Shown: positions 54,866-64,000 of the stretch, piece after piece
Layout of the letters: each line of letters opens with the position of its first letter
Position numbering within the stretch: the first letter of the stretch is position 1
Assembly: GCA_022925895.1 (NCBI GenBank)
Contig: JAKSYS010000123.1
Span: 49,466 to 113,465 of the forward strand
Direction of reading: 5' to 3'
DNA from: Fragilaria crotonensis
Lineage: Eukaryota > Bacillariophyta > Fragilariophyceae > Fragilariales > Fragilariaceae
Length of the DNA stretch: 64,000 bases
The notes under the pieces: model-generated
Told to the model about the DNA's origin: nothing
The model's database searches: none
What the model saw: only the letters and a program-made list of their open reading frames with translations
Program-made: the position numbers and the translations under genes

Positions 54866-57835
54866 ATGGCACCAAGCAGCACATCATCAGCATCTCAAAG
54901 TGGAGCCTTCACATGTTTCAATGTCAACTGCTATGCTACGTTCAAAACCGAACGAGGTCTTCGTCAACATTTATGGCGAAGTGCTCCATGTCGCGATTAT
55001 ATGTCGGAACCAAGGCCTCTTGCCGCTAGCCTTGACGTAGTTCATGAGAGTACATGGTCCCGGCGCTTGGGATACGGCGTTGAATCTTCACGTCTAAATC
55101 CTTTTATGAGTGCAGATCCTCCATCGTATGAGCCTTACGAAGTTTTTGACTACTCGGCTACTACTTGTAATTTTGACGCAGATGATGGCATTCATGAACA
55201 GGAGGTTGAAATGAACCAGAACTTGTCTACAAGAACAGGCATCGGTGACATTGCTATATCTTGCCCAGTTTTTCATGCCATGATGGAACGCCTTCAAGCG
55301 GGTGATCGCCATGCAATCATGGTATTGCATCATGATGTTGAACATCGAAATATTGTGAATCTCCTCAAGCTTTTGGAGGATGCCCAATGTCCTGACTACA
55401 TGTTGCAGAAGGTACTGCAATGGGCATACAATGCTAAGTTAGAGGGCTTTGATTTCAACCCAAAAGCTACAACACGGAAAGCCAACATCCAGTGGATGTA
55501 CAAAGCTTTGGAACACTCACACAGAGGACTTCCTAAGGTGCTGACAGCGAATCTTGAAGATCACGACAAGGCTCAAGATATTATTTGCTTTGACTTTGTA
55601 CCTGCATTATTGTCAATGCTGCAAGACGAGTCATTGATGGTGATGGAAAATCTTGTCATCAATAAGGAGTATCCAATGTCAATGTACATACCAACTGACA
55701 GCAAAGTTGGCGAGGCAAACAGTGGTTCACGTTATCGAGAATTGTACCAACAACTTGCACAAGGGAAGGATCAGCTGCTTGTACCAATTATAATGTACCT
55801 TGATGGCACCGTCATTGACAGCAAGGGGCATATTGATATCTGTCCTGTGTCATTCACAACATCTCTTTTCACTGAGAAAGTTCGTCGTGATGTAAAAGCA
55901 TGGCGTCTGCTGGGCTATGTTCCAGACCTGAACCGTGGGCGCTCTGCAGCAATGAATAGCTTTGCAAATGCATGTGCTGAAGAGAAAGGTCGCACTACTC
56001 GTAATTTCCATAAGGTCATGGATGTGATGATGGCAGGTTGGGTGAAGTGTCAAGCTGGTTTAGATGATCGTTTAAAACACGTACCACTGAAACTTGGTGA
56101 CAGGTGGTTTGTTGTCGAACTTGTTTGCCCCCTGTTATTTGTCATCAACGATGGCAAACAAGGTGACCAACTTTGTTGCCGAATCAATGGCCATCACAGC
56201 AGTACATTGCGTCACCATCGTTCATGTGATTGCTTGTATGAAGATCTAGATAATCCTGATGTTGAGTGCACATTCCTATCGACTGAGACAATCAACTACG
56301 CATCTCAACATGGCTCACAAGAGGAGCTCCGCCAGCTTTCAATTTACAGATGTGACAATGCCTTCAATCGTGTTCAGATGGGGCAAAACCCCCACGGCAT
56401 CTTCATGTGTGCAGTTATTGATGTGATGCATACAATTCAACATGGCATCATCATGTATGTTCTCGATTGCTTCAAAAAAAGCCTCAGTGTTCAGTCACTG
56501 GCGACGCTTGACAAAATGGCTTTTATATTTGACACAACGTGCTGTCAGAGTATTCGCACCTCTTTCCCCAGAACTGATTTTTCCAGAGGAATAACAAACC
56601 TCACCATGGTGGAATGCTCTGAACAGTCGGGGGCGTTGTTCCTCATTTCTTTCTTCATTATGCAAGCGGAAGGTTGGGAAGTCTTCGATGAGCATTTTCT
56701 TCAATTGGATGCCGTGTTGGGGACTATGGAAAGCCTTTTATGCTTTGAGGCCTGGCTTGATCAGTACACCTTTTGGGATATTGGAGATCCAGACGGAGAG
56801 GCATCACAAGCTGAAGCAGCAATTGCTTCTCTGATGAATCTCATCACCACACATCTTCCGAGACACGCTGGCAATGGATGGAAACTGTCAAAATTTCACG
56901 AGATCAAGCACATCGTACGATTTATTGCTGCGTTTGGAGCACCGCGTGGTTACAATGCCTCCCGTCCTGAGGAACATCACAAGGCACACGCCAAACGTCC
57001 TGGTAGACGTGCACAGAAGAATGTGGACACCATTGACCAGCAGTGTGGCCAAAGAATTGCGGACGCACTCGTGATTGATACTATGCACGCGATGTTCCAA
57101 GAACGACCTGTTTTGAAGACATCATCACAGCATACTAACCGTAGTCAATTACTGGCTGCTGACGATGTCCAAGATCCTCTGACGAGTGAGTCAGGGTCTG
57201 GAACGTCATATTACGTAAGGTCATACATTGACCCTATGGATGATAATCGATTGTGTCGTGATGTAATCTTTGACACTCAGACCAGGGGAGACATCGAACT
57301 GGAAGATAATCTTGCACTGTTCATTTTGCAGACTTACAGTGACTCCGATCTCGACGACAATGGGGTGGGCGGTATCTGGTGCCGCACAGAGTACCATAAG
57401 TACAACATTGAAACAAAGGAGGAGATGGTTTCTGTTCGCTGTCATCCCAACTTCAGGGGAAAGGGGTATTCCTGGTATGATTGGGCTCTCATCCGCTATG
57501 AAGATGATGAGGGAAATGAGATGGAGTACCCATCTCGCATTGTGAGTTGCATACCACGCCACAGTTGCTTTGGTGGAATTGAAACCACCACGTTTGACCT
57601 CATTATTCAATGTTGTGGCAAACCAACTGGGCGTGAGTCCTTCCTGTTCACTGAGTGGACATTCGAGAAGGAGTTTCATGTTGTCTCCTCAGAAGCCATT
57701 GTTGGCTTGTGTTTTGTCCTAAGCAACCCTGACCTCGCTGACTCTGATGTCCTTGTTGTAACAGATAGGGACAAATGGGCATCAATGTTCTACGATTCAG
57801 CAATGGTTGATTACACCATCAATGGTCAAAATTAA
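54866..57835 (+). CDS. Transposase-like protein B2 of element 2, intact
   Basis: 989 residues from the ATG at 54866. The N-terminal zinc-finger-like module is CFNVNCYATFKTERGLRQHLW followed by PC. A conserved helical region follows (VLHHDVEHRNIVNLLKLLED, QCPDYMLQKVLQWAY). The core carries a candidate catalytic set: IIMYLDGTVIDSKGHI (about residue 313), FVINDGKQGDQLCC (about 429) and AVIDVMHTIQHGIIMY (about 519). The motif layout fits Plavaka/CACTA-like DDE transposases and shows about the same spacing as B1, though the sequences are quite diverged. The C-terminal part (GYSWYDWALIRY) matches the WNDHAMVKW segment of B1. With no stops or shifts, this is the best candidate for an active transposase in the window. 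Confidence 0.75.
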   Translation: MAPSSTSSASQSGAFTCFNVNCYATFKTERGLRQHLWRSAPCRDYMSEPRPLAASLDVVHESTWSRRLGYGVESSRLNPFMSADPPSYEPYEVFDYSATTCNFDADDGIHEQEVEMNQNLSTRTGIGDIAISCPVFHAMMERLQAGDRHAIMVLHHDVEHRNIVNLLKLLEDAQCPDYMLQKVLQWAYNAKLEGFDFNPKATTRKANIQWMYKALEHSHRGLPKVLTANLEDHDKAQDIICFDFVPALLSMLQDESLMVMENLVINKEYPMSMYIPTDSKVGEANSGSRYRELYQQLAQGKDQLLVPIIMYLDGTVIDSKGHIDICPVSFTTSLFTEKVRRDVKAWRLLGYVPDLNRGRSAAMNSFANACAEEKGRTTRNFHKVMDVMMAGWVKCQAGLDDRLKHVPLKLGDRWFVVELVCPLLFVINDGKQGDQLCCRINGHHSSTLRHHRSCDCLYEDLDNPDVECTFLSTETINYASQHGSQEELRQLSIYRCDNAFNRVQMGQNPHGIFMCAVIDVMHTIQHGIIMYVLDCFKKSLSVQSLATLDKMAFIFDTTCCQSIRTSFPRTDFSRGITNLTMVECSEQSGALFLISFFIMQAEGWEVFDEHFLQLDAVLGTMESLLCFEAWLDQYTFWDIGDPDGEASQAEAAIASLMNLITTHLPRHAGNGWKLSKFHEIKHIVRFIAAFGAPRGYNASRPEEHHKAHAKRPGRRAQKNVDTIDQQCGQRIADALVIDTMHAMFQERPVLKTSSQHTNRSQLLAADDVQDPLTSESGSGTSYYVRSYIDPMDDNRLCRDVIFDTQTRGDIELEDNLALFILQTYSDSDLDDNGVGGIWCRTEYHKYNIETKEEMVSVRCHPNFRGKGYSWYDWALIRYEDDEGNEMEYPSRIVSCIPRHSCFGGIETTTFDLIIQCCGKPTGRESFLFTEWTFEKEFHVVSSEAIVGLCFVLSNPDLADSDVLVVTDRDKWASMFYDSAMVDYTINGQN

Positions 57836-57847
57836 GTAGAAACAATA

Positions 57848-59698
57848 TTAAACCATCGGTAACTGGGACATTCCATACATGATGATCCGTGTCTTTGGGG
57901 CAAAGAACGTACCATAGATATTTCCACTCCGCGAACCTGTCATGGATGTACCATGCCTGATCAGGCGGCCATCCCATCCAATCAGGACACCATCAGACAA
58001 TTTGATGGCAATTCCGTTGTAGTCCCGATCCGATCCTGGGAATTTCCCCTTCATGTTCGGAAGGACAAAGTACCAATCCTCAGTTGTCCCAGGGTGATCT
58101 TCAGTCCAGATCGTAAACCCCTGACTGGCATCGTTCACATCGTAATGTGTTGAATTTGCCAAATTAATTGACAAGTCCATGCTGTGCGTAACGCGGCACA
58201 TGCCTCCGTCCATGCCACCAACATGCTTCATTTCAGAATCATTTTCCAAGTCCTGCATCACTCTGAGGGCAGCCGGGATAGTCACTGATGCAAGCTTTGC
58301 CGCAGCTTGCACAGCCTTCAACAATACCGGGGCAGCATCCACAGTTGATGATGTCACATATGGCACCTTGTTCCAGCATTTTGTGATGCGGCTTCCAATT
58401 GGATGCATTGATCCGAGGTCTCCATTGCCAGCCCTTGCTCCCGTGCTGCTCTTCTGTTTTCTCACCAAGTTGCAATGCCTGTTGATGTCGGTCAGAAGGT
58501 CCTCACAACCTGATCCAACAACGTTTGGGAGGTACCGGATTTGAACCACAGAACACCGATGGAAAGCAACTTCGCCCGCATTTGCGGGTACAGTGACATC
58601 AACGTGCAAGTCAAGCTCACCATATTTGATTGGATTGATAACAAATGTCGTTAACGGGTCAATGGTCTTGTGCAGAAATCCCGGTGCATAATGGCGACCT
58701 CCACGTTTGGCTGACCTTGATCGCGAGAACGCATCTTGGAATGTCTCAGCTCGAAACTTATGATCAGCACTCAACAACTCATCCTTCTCACCCACAACAT
58801 AGTCAGGAGGAAGTCCAGGTCCTTCCTCATCCATCAGTTGCTTCGTGCAGTGAATAGATCTCACAAGTGATCTTGGCATCACCCCCATGATCGCATTGGG
58901 AATTGGCAAGAGGTTTGTGGCGGAGCGCCGAATAGTCCACTTCCAAATGGAACACTTATCAGCATTCGCAAGGTGTGAAACATAAGATCCATCACCGAAG
59001 AAGTTACCATGAGAATCATGCTGAAGTCGTAACCAGTTTATGTCCATTGGGACATGCGAATTAAGGACCCCAGTCGATCGTGAGCGCCTCTCCCTGTGGC
59101 AATAGAATATGCCAGCTTGGGGAAGGAGGACAATGCATGCACGGTAGAAGTTATCGCTGTTATTCTTCCCTGAAGGGCGAGAAGAAAAAGCATTTTCATC
59201 TCTAACAGCGATTGCCAAATTGACAGCATCAACATCATCAAATAGACAGACATGCACGGGACTGTCACAGGCATGGGCGTCATCTTTCCTTTTCCTTTTC
59301 AAATCCATAGGACCACTTCTCGAGAGAACACAATCCATGACGATCAGGTCGAGATCGGAATGACTTTCCCCATGACTATACATTTCATCAGGATGTTTGC
59401 AGCGCTTGAGCATGACATACTCAGTACCAAACACATGTTTCAGGGACGAGTCAACCCAATTGATGGGAGTCTTGCAAATCTTCTCGTCACAAAATGCCGA
59501 TGGACCTAGAGCTGACGCCGCCGCCACAACTGCAGGTGGTATTGGAACAGACGCGGCGTTGCCCTTCTTCCGCTTTTGCTTCTTCCGTTTTCGGAGAGGA
59601 GGTGGTCGAAAATTGTTGAACATGACCATGAAAGGAGCAACAGACTGCAAAGGCAGACACTTGGCTATTACATTTGCAACTTGAGTGTGACTTGCCAT
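57848..59698 (-). CDS. Dioxygenase-like protein C2 of element 2
   Basis: 616 residues from the ATG at 59698. Lys/Arg-rich stretch near residue 40 (RKRKKQKRKK, nuclear signal). It shares with C1: FYCHRERR, MDINWLRLQHD, GRHYAPGFLH, LGSMHPIGSRI and the block SINLANSTHYDVNDAS...WYFVLPN...IGWDGRLIRHGTS. HYD and the downstream His are conserved where 2-oxoglutarate/Fe(II) enzymes have HxD...H. No other family signature was recognised, and the C-terminus is shorter than that of C1, lacking the poly-Lys end. A possible longer N-terminus lies further upstream in other phases (59800-60245, including a basic frame at 59994-60245), so the real gene may begin there with an intron or a frameshift. The gene is 12 bp from B2, convergent. 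Confidence 0.6.
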   Translation of the reverse strand: MASHTQVANVIAKCLPLQSVAPFMVMFNNFRPPPLRKRKKQKRKKGNAASVPIPPAVVAAASALGPSAFCDEKICKTPINWVDSSLKHVFGTEYVMLKRCKHPDEMYSHGESHSDLDLIVMDCVLSRSGPMDLKRKRKDDAHACDSPVHVCLFDDVDAVNLAIAVRDENAFSSRPSGKNNSDNFYRACIVLLPQAGIFYCHRERRSRSTGVLNSHVPMDINWLRLQHDSHGNFFGDGSYVSHLANADKCSIWKWTIRRSATNLLPIPNAIMGVMPRSLVRSIHCTKQLMDEEGPGLPPDYVVGEKDELLSADHKFRAETFQDAFSRSRSAKRGGRHYAPGFLHKTIDPLTTFVINPIKYGELDLHVDVTVPANAGEVAFHRCSVVQIRYLPNVVGSGCEDLLTDINRHCNLVRKQKSSTGARAGNGDLGSMHPIGSRITKCWNKVPYVTSSTVDAAPVLLKAVQAAAKLASVTIPAALRVMQDLENDSEMKHVGGMDGGMCRVTHSMDLSINLANSTHYDVNDASQGFTIWTEDHPGTTEDWYFVLPNMKGKFPGSDRDYNGIAIKLSDGVLIGWDGRLIRHGTSMTGSRSGNIYGTFFAPKTRIIMYGMSQLPMV

Positions 59699-60474
59699 AG
59701 AAAGTGATGGATGCTCTCAAGCAATCCAATCTCCAAACCTTCGTTTCCTTGATTATCTTCCTCGCAGCCTTGACTTCTTTCCTCGTTCTCCTGTCCCCTG
59801 ATCAGGAAAATTGCTGCCGACAGCAGCATCAGCTTCCATGGTACCGCCAAGTGTGGTAATAGGCACAGACATGGTGTTTTCCGTCAACGGAATGGTCTGT
59901 CGATTGTTCACTCTTGCCAAAATAATGGCACGGGAGAGCTCACCTGGCAGAGTGCGTTGAAATGGTCCATGAGGGCGAGCACGAATTGGGCGTTCACGCC
60001 AATTGTTTTCCGCCTTCCCACTCTTTTTTCTTCTGCCGTGGTTTGGTGCTTTGGGATGAAGATGGCAACGTGGTCACAGCATCATCAACAGCACTAGTCG
60101 ATGAACCAGCGTTCTTCAATCCACCACTCACATTTGCCATCAAGACAGCCTTAGTAGACACAACCTTCAACTCAATCTTCACTTTAACTTTGAGCTCAAC
60201 CATCATATCCTTGTCCTTCCTCAACGAATCAGACCTTCTTGCCAAAGTTGAGGTCTTTCCTTCTTGAATAGCCGAACATGGTAGCAGTTTTGAGAAAACT
60301 CCGCCTCGTCTTCCGACGATGAATCCTCAAACCATTCCTTTGTCAACGTCGAACATGAAGTCGTTGAGCACAAAGTCTCTGCCATCATAGACAACTGGAG
60401 CCAATCAAAGTGAATGGGCCTCACAAAATTTGTCGTCAACGGTGGAGCAAGGAAGCCAACAGCGAGCAACACGC

Positions 60475-61065
60475 GAACACGACCGGTCGTTGTCGTAACC
60501 AACAGCCAGCCAGGAACAACCAAATCGACGTCAGCTGAGCTTTATAGATGTAAACGCAAAGCTGAACGCGAAATTGGAAGCCAGCAATTGGCGTGGATCC
60601 AGACAATGACAGTCTCGCAATATCTGTTATCAGTGGCGGAGCGACGAGAATTCTGCAACGTGACAGCCAACGAAGAACAAATATGCAACGACCTGTCGTC
60701 GTCGTTGTCACCAACAGCCAGCCGTGAACAACCAAATTGACGTCAGCTGAGCTTTATAGATGTAAACGCAAAGCTGAACGCGAAATTGAAGCCAGCAATC
60801 GGCGTGGATCAAGACAATGACAGTCTCGCAATATCTGTTATCAGTGGCGGAGCGATGAGAAACCTGCAACGTCGTGACAGCCAACAATGAACAAATATGC
60901 AACGACCTGTCGTCGTCGTTGTCACCAACAGCCAGCCGTGAACAACCAAATCGACGTCAGCTGAGCTTTATAGATGTAAACGCAAAGCTGAACGCAAAAT
61001 TGGAAGCCAGTGACCGGTGTGGATCAAGACAACGACAGTGTTGCAAAATCTGTTGCTCGTTGATG
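60475..61065. repeat. Triplicated 211-215 bp repeat between C2 and A2
   Basis: Three adjacent units containing CAGCTGAGCTTTATAGATG at 60532, 60743 and 60958. They are partly degenerate. They lie in the interval between the divergent genes C2 and A2, the same place as the triplicate of element 1, but with no obvious sequence similarity to it. Confidence 0.88.
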
Positions 61066-61069
61066 GTGG

Positions 61070-62118
61070 AGCTTCCAAAACATCAATGCGATACGAAAGG
61101 CAATGAGTGTGACAAGGTTGTCGGGGGTCAGGAGTGCCTAACAGTGAGTGTGTTGTAGTTGAGAAAATTTGACAAAAAGAGACAACCGAATCGCCCAATA
61201 CATTCGTTGTAGAAAACATACCAAAAACTTGTGCATCACGTTGCGAGCAGGAATGCATACAAAGCTTCACTATGCTAAGCATAATTGCAAATTGAACATA
61301 TAAGTACACTAATATTTACTGATATGATTCACATGTAGAATGTGACAGTACTTTCGGTGCTTGTTTTTATTGAGAAAAATTTGTCCATCCTGCGAAGTAT
61401 TCAGTACTACTAGGATGTCGTCTTATACCATTGAATCGCCAGTATAGACACTATGAATGTTCATAGCGATACTGCGAGCGGTAAATTGACTCGCTACTTC
61501 GCGTAAACGGCTACTTTGTCTAAGAAAGTACATGTTGGTGAGTGTATGCTACATTAACACCTGTTTAATATACCAAGAATTACATACAATGTATAATGAA
61601 CATTATTAATTCCAAACAACCACATTTTTATTAAATGCATATGATTATATATGCGCATATCAATTCATTTAGCAAGAAATGTATGTTATATATATGAATA
61701 TAAGCATAACATGCAACCACATTTTAATTCAACGCATATGATTATGTATGCGCATATCGATTCATTTAGCGAGAAATGTATGTTATACATACGGATATAT
61801 GTATAATATGCATATTCAAATGACAAAAAACGAAAATTCAAAACATCTACATATTCATGCATATTTAAACTGATCATTTGAAGAAGTATATTGAATGTGA
61901 ATACTTATGTGTAACGTTCAGTGTAAATCATCTTCCCCTAAGGATATGCAGATTTTTGAAACGCATGTGAATAACTTTGTCAAGACTTCGAAATATTGAA
62001 CAAGTCTTGTGCTCGCACGAAAACAAAACAGAACACATGTCAGCCGAGTGATCTTGCCATATGCTGGCTTTTTGTTCTCGCGTTTAAAGAACACACCCAA
62101 AGATCAGGGGTAGTCTCT
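61070..62118. other. AT-rich spacer upstream of gene A2
   Basis: No supported gene. Two related stretches at about 61610-61700 and 61710-61800 (AACCACATTTT..., ATATGATTAT.TATGCGCATAT, GAGAAATGTATGTTAT) form a diverged direct repeat of about 90 bp. Confidence 0.5.
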
Positions 62119-63714
62119 ATGGCAGGAGGTCGTGGTCGAGCAGGACGACGACAACGTGGTGGAGGTGCTGGGAGAAGTGGTCGAGGAGCTAGAGGTGGTC
62201 CTCCTCCGTCCTCCGCCTCCTCCTCCGCCTCCTCCACCTCCTCCACCTGCTCCACCGGATCATGCGGCTGCTGCGGGCAACAGTGTTGAAGATTCTCCAG
62301 CTACACGAACACGACGACAACTGATGCTTGCGCTTCAAGCAGGTTCTAATTCTGCTGATTGTCATGATGGTGGTCGTGAGGGTCGCGGTCGTGCTGCTGA
62401 TGTCACAGAAGATTCTTCAACTAGAAGAAGGACGCGTCAACGACTTGCTGCAGCTTCTCATGTAAGTGCTCCCACTAATGCTCATATGATGCGAAGATTG
62501 TTTGCCGACACAGACGGAAGTGAGGAGGAGGATGATGATGGAGAAGACGACCCTGCTTATGATGAACCTGCTGTTGCAGCTCCCATTCATGCTCCAGCAA
62601 CAGACGGGCGACAAGTTGGTCACGAAGGGGTCATGCAATATGGGAACAGACTGACAAATGTGGGAAAAGATTGGTTGCTTGAGAAGTGTGTGAAAGAGGA
62701 TGTGTTTCCCAAGCAGAAGTTTGCAAATTTGAATGGTGATCTTGACTTCAGCAACAACCGTAATTCCATCTGCAGATTCATGGCGGAAAAATGAAAGTTC
62801 AGGAAGCGGATGTGGAAGGTTGGTGGGAGAGTTCAAGAAAGCTGTCCATAAGAAACTGAAAAACCATAGGAACAATGTGATCAAAACAATAAAAACAAAA
62901 TTCAACGGTGAGATGGTGGCGACTGATTTCTGTGACATCATGCTGGCAATGCACTATTTCTTCTAACACCCTACTCTTCTCTGGCTGATATTACCACAGA
63001 TAATATACTAGCTGTAACAAACCGGGAATTCCGCTTGGAGCATCATGGGAATGAGAAGTCTCCCATCAAGGCCAGCATATGTAGAGTTGTTGGATTGTCT
63101 TGAGGGCAGTGGTTGGACGTAAAGTGTACGTTGATAACAGGATGACTAAACCATTGAGTGAATGGTTTACACTGACAGACGAGGCATTTCTACTGTTGTG
63201 CCTAGAGTCGTATGTACCGAAGTGGAATCGGGAATGGGCTCAAAGTTCTCGTGCTCCGACAGCAGCAGCAGCAGAACGGCAACAAGAAGGAGAGCAAAAA
63301 GAAGGCGACGGTGAAGACGCATTGTACACAGGGAGAAGCCGAGGAACAAAGCGCAGCTGGTCAAAGGATGGATTAGAGCGATTCAATGGGCTTATGGTTG
63401 ATGTTTATCGGGACCGACAGGCAAATGGGGCCAACTTTGACAACATTTTCAGAGAGGAGATGATCAAAAGGTATGGCAAACAAAATGACAGCGCAAATCC
63501 AGCACGAGGGGGAGAAGATGATCAAGCAAATCCTGAAAATCGTGTTGTTGTAGTGTACAGTGACTTCAACATGGAACAGCTTATGGCTCATGCCACAGCT
63601 GCCAGTGCTGTTGGCGCCGGTAGAGAAGCAACAAGAGGAGGGCAGCAAGAACAAGGTAATGATGATGATGATGATGATAGTCATACAGAAGAAGTGAGCA
63701 GAGTAATGGTATGA
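62119..63714 (+). pseudogene. Protein A2 of element 2, several frame changes
   Basis: The ATG at 62119 opens a Gly/Arg-rich start (MAGGRGRAGRRQRGGG). The phase changes at about 62200 in a Pro/Ser codon run, leading to PPPPAPPDHAAAAGNSVEDS and an acidic middle part that ends with RFMAEK at 62794. A helical stretch (FKKAVHKKLKNHRNNVIKTI) follows in another phase, then 63100-63714 carries the conserved C-terminal half (KPLSEWFTLTDEAFLLLCLESY, TGRSRGTKRSWSKDGLERFN, YSDFNMEQLMAHA). By position and sequence it is the homologue of A1 and of the element 0 fragment. It is either intron-containing or broken. Function unknown. Confidence 0.6.
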
Positions 63715-64000
63715 AAATCAACCGTACAATAAATATACCAAACCGTTTCTACACACCTCCCTAAAACTCGCGGAATAAATTTCGCGGAATAAATTGAAAA
63801 TATTAGCTGCGACCAATTTGTCCAAAGTATTTGTACATAAATATCCACAACATTTCTATATAAAGATGTCAATTTTGTAAATTAATACTTATAACTTTCT
63901 AAGTAAAGAGAACAGAATCTGTCTCAAAAACCAAAGAAATAATTAGAATGAAATATAAATAAATATTTAGAAATCACAGAAATGGGCTTCCTGATGTGCC

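Larger units (their letters stand above)
54349..63993 (+). mobile_element. Element 2: full-length CAG-TIR DNA transposon (genes B2, C2, A2)
   Basis: Terminal inverted repeats CAGGAAGCCCATATCTGTGG (54349-54368) and CAGGAAGCCCATTTCTGTGA (complement of 63974-63993) match at 18 of 20 positions. An AT flanks each side (54347-54348, 63994-63995). At 9.6 kb it has the same layout as element 1: B on plus, C on minus and convergent (12 bp apart), A on plus, with a triplicated repeat between C and A. It is inserted in the Copia gene. B2 is intact, while C2 and A2 show phase changes near their 5' or central parts. Confidence 0.9.

Overview
The window is eukaryotic nuclear DNA, most likely from a diatom or a related stramenopile. 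The evidence is short GT-AG introns in a Clp/HSP100 gene whose N-terminus looks like a plastid presequence, proteins of 37-residue repeats of the kind paired with RAP domains, a Crypton-type tyrosine-recombinase gene, Copia fragments of the style common in diatoms, and two 7TM receptor-like genes. The species is not determined. Real single-copy genes are few and the window is dominated by mobile DNA.

Left part (1-16 kb): a decayed copy of a Clp gene and of a metalloprotease tail (1.2-2.5 kb); a four-exon ClpC-like gene (3.56-6.66 kb) with one apparent frameshift; an open reading frame joining a RAP domain to a metalloprotease-like domain (6.85-8.98 kb); and two tandem paralogues of a 37-residue-repeat protein. 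One paralogue is broken (8.3-11.07 kb). The other has 24 intact repeats but no RAP domain (12.34-15.75 kb).

Middle (16-39 kb): a Crypton-like recombinase gene with three palindromic sites around it, then a segmental duplication whose copies at about 20.7-23.6 and 35.5-38.4 kb each carry a 7TM receptor-like gene, with a third shortened copy at 52.4-52.96 kb. Between the first two copies lie a minisatellite, a DIRS-like retroelement on the minus strand (RT-RNase H plus tyrosine recombinase, about 25.0-32.8 kb) and a Copia scrap.

Right part (39.5-64 kb): three members of one DNA-transposon family, which I do not recognise as described. All have terminal inverted repeats starting CAG and a 2-bp AT target duplication. 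The complete plan is transposase (B, zinc finger plus DDE-like core), a convergent gene C with an HxD...H pattern like 2-oxoglutarate/Fe(II) dioxygenases, and gene A of unknown function. A triplicated 170-215 bp repeat lies between the divergent genes C and A. Element 1 (40193-50072) sits inside element 0 (39481-51877), a short derivative in which B and A are fused by internal deletion. Removing element 1 and one AT restores the element 0 reading frame exactly. Element 2 (54349-63993) sits inside a Copia polymerase gene. The main result is a DNA transposon family carrying a dioxygenase-like gene, recalling the reported link between TET/JBP enzymes and KDZ transposons in fungi.
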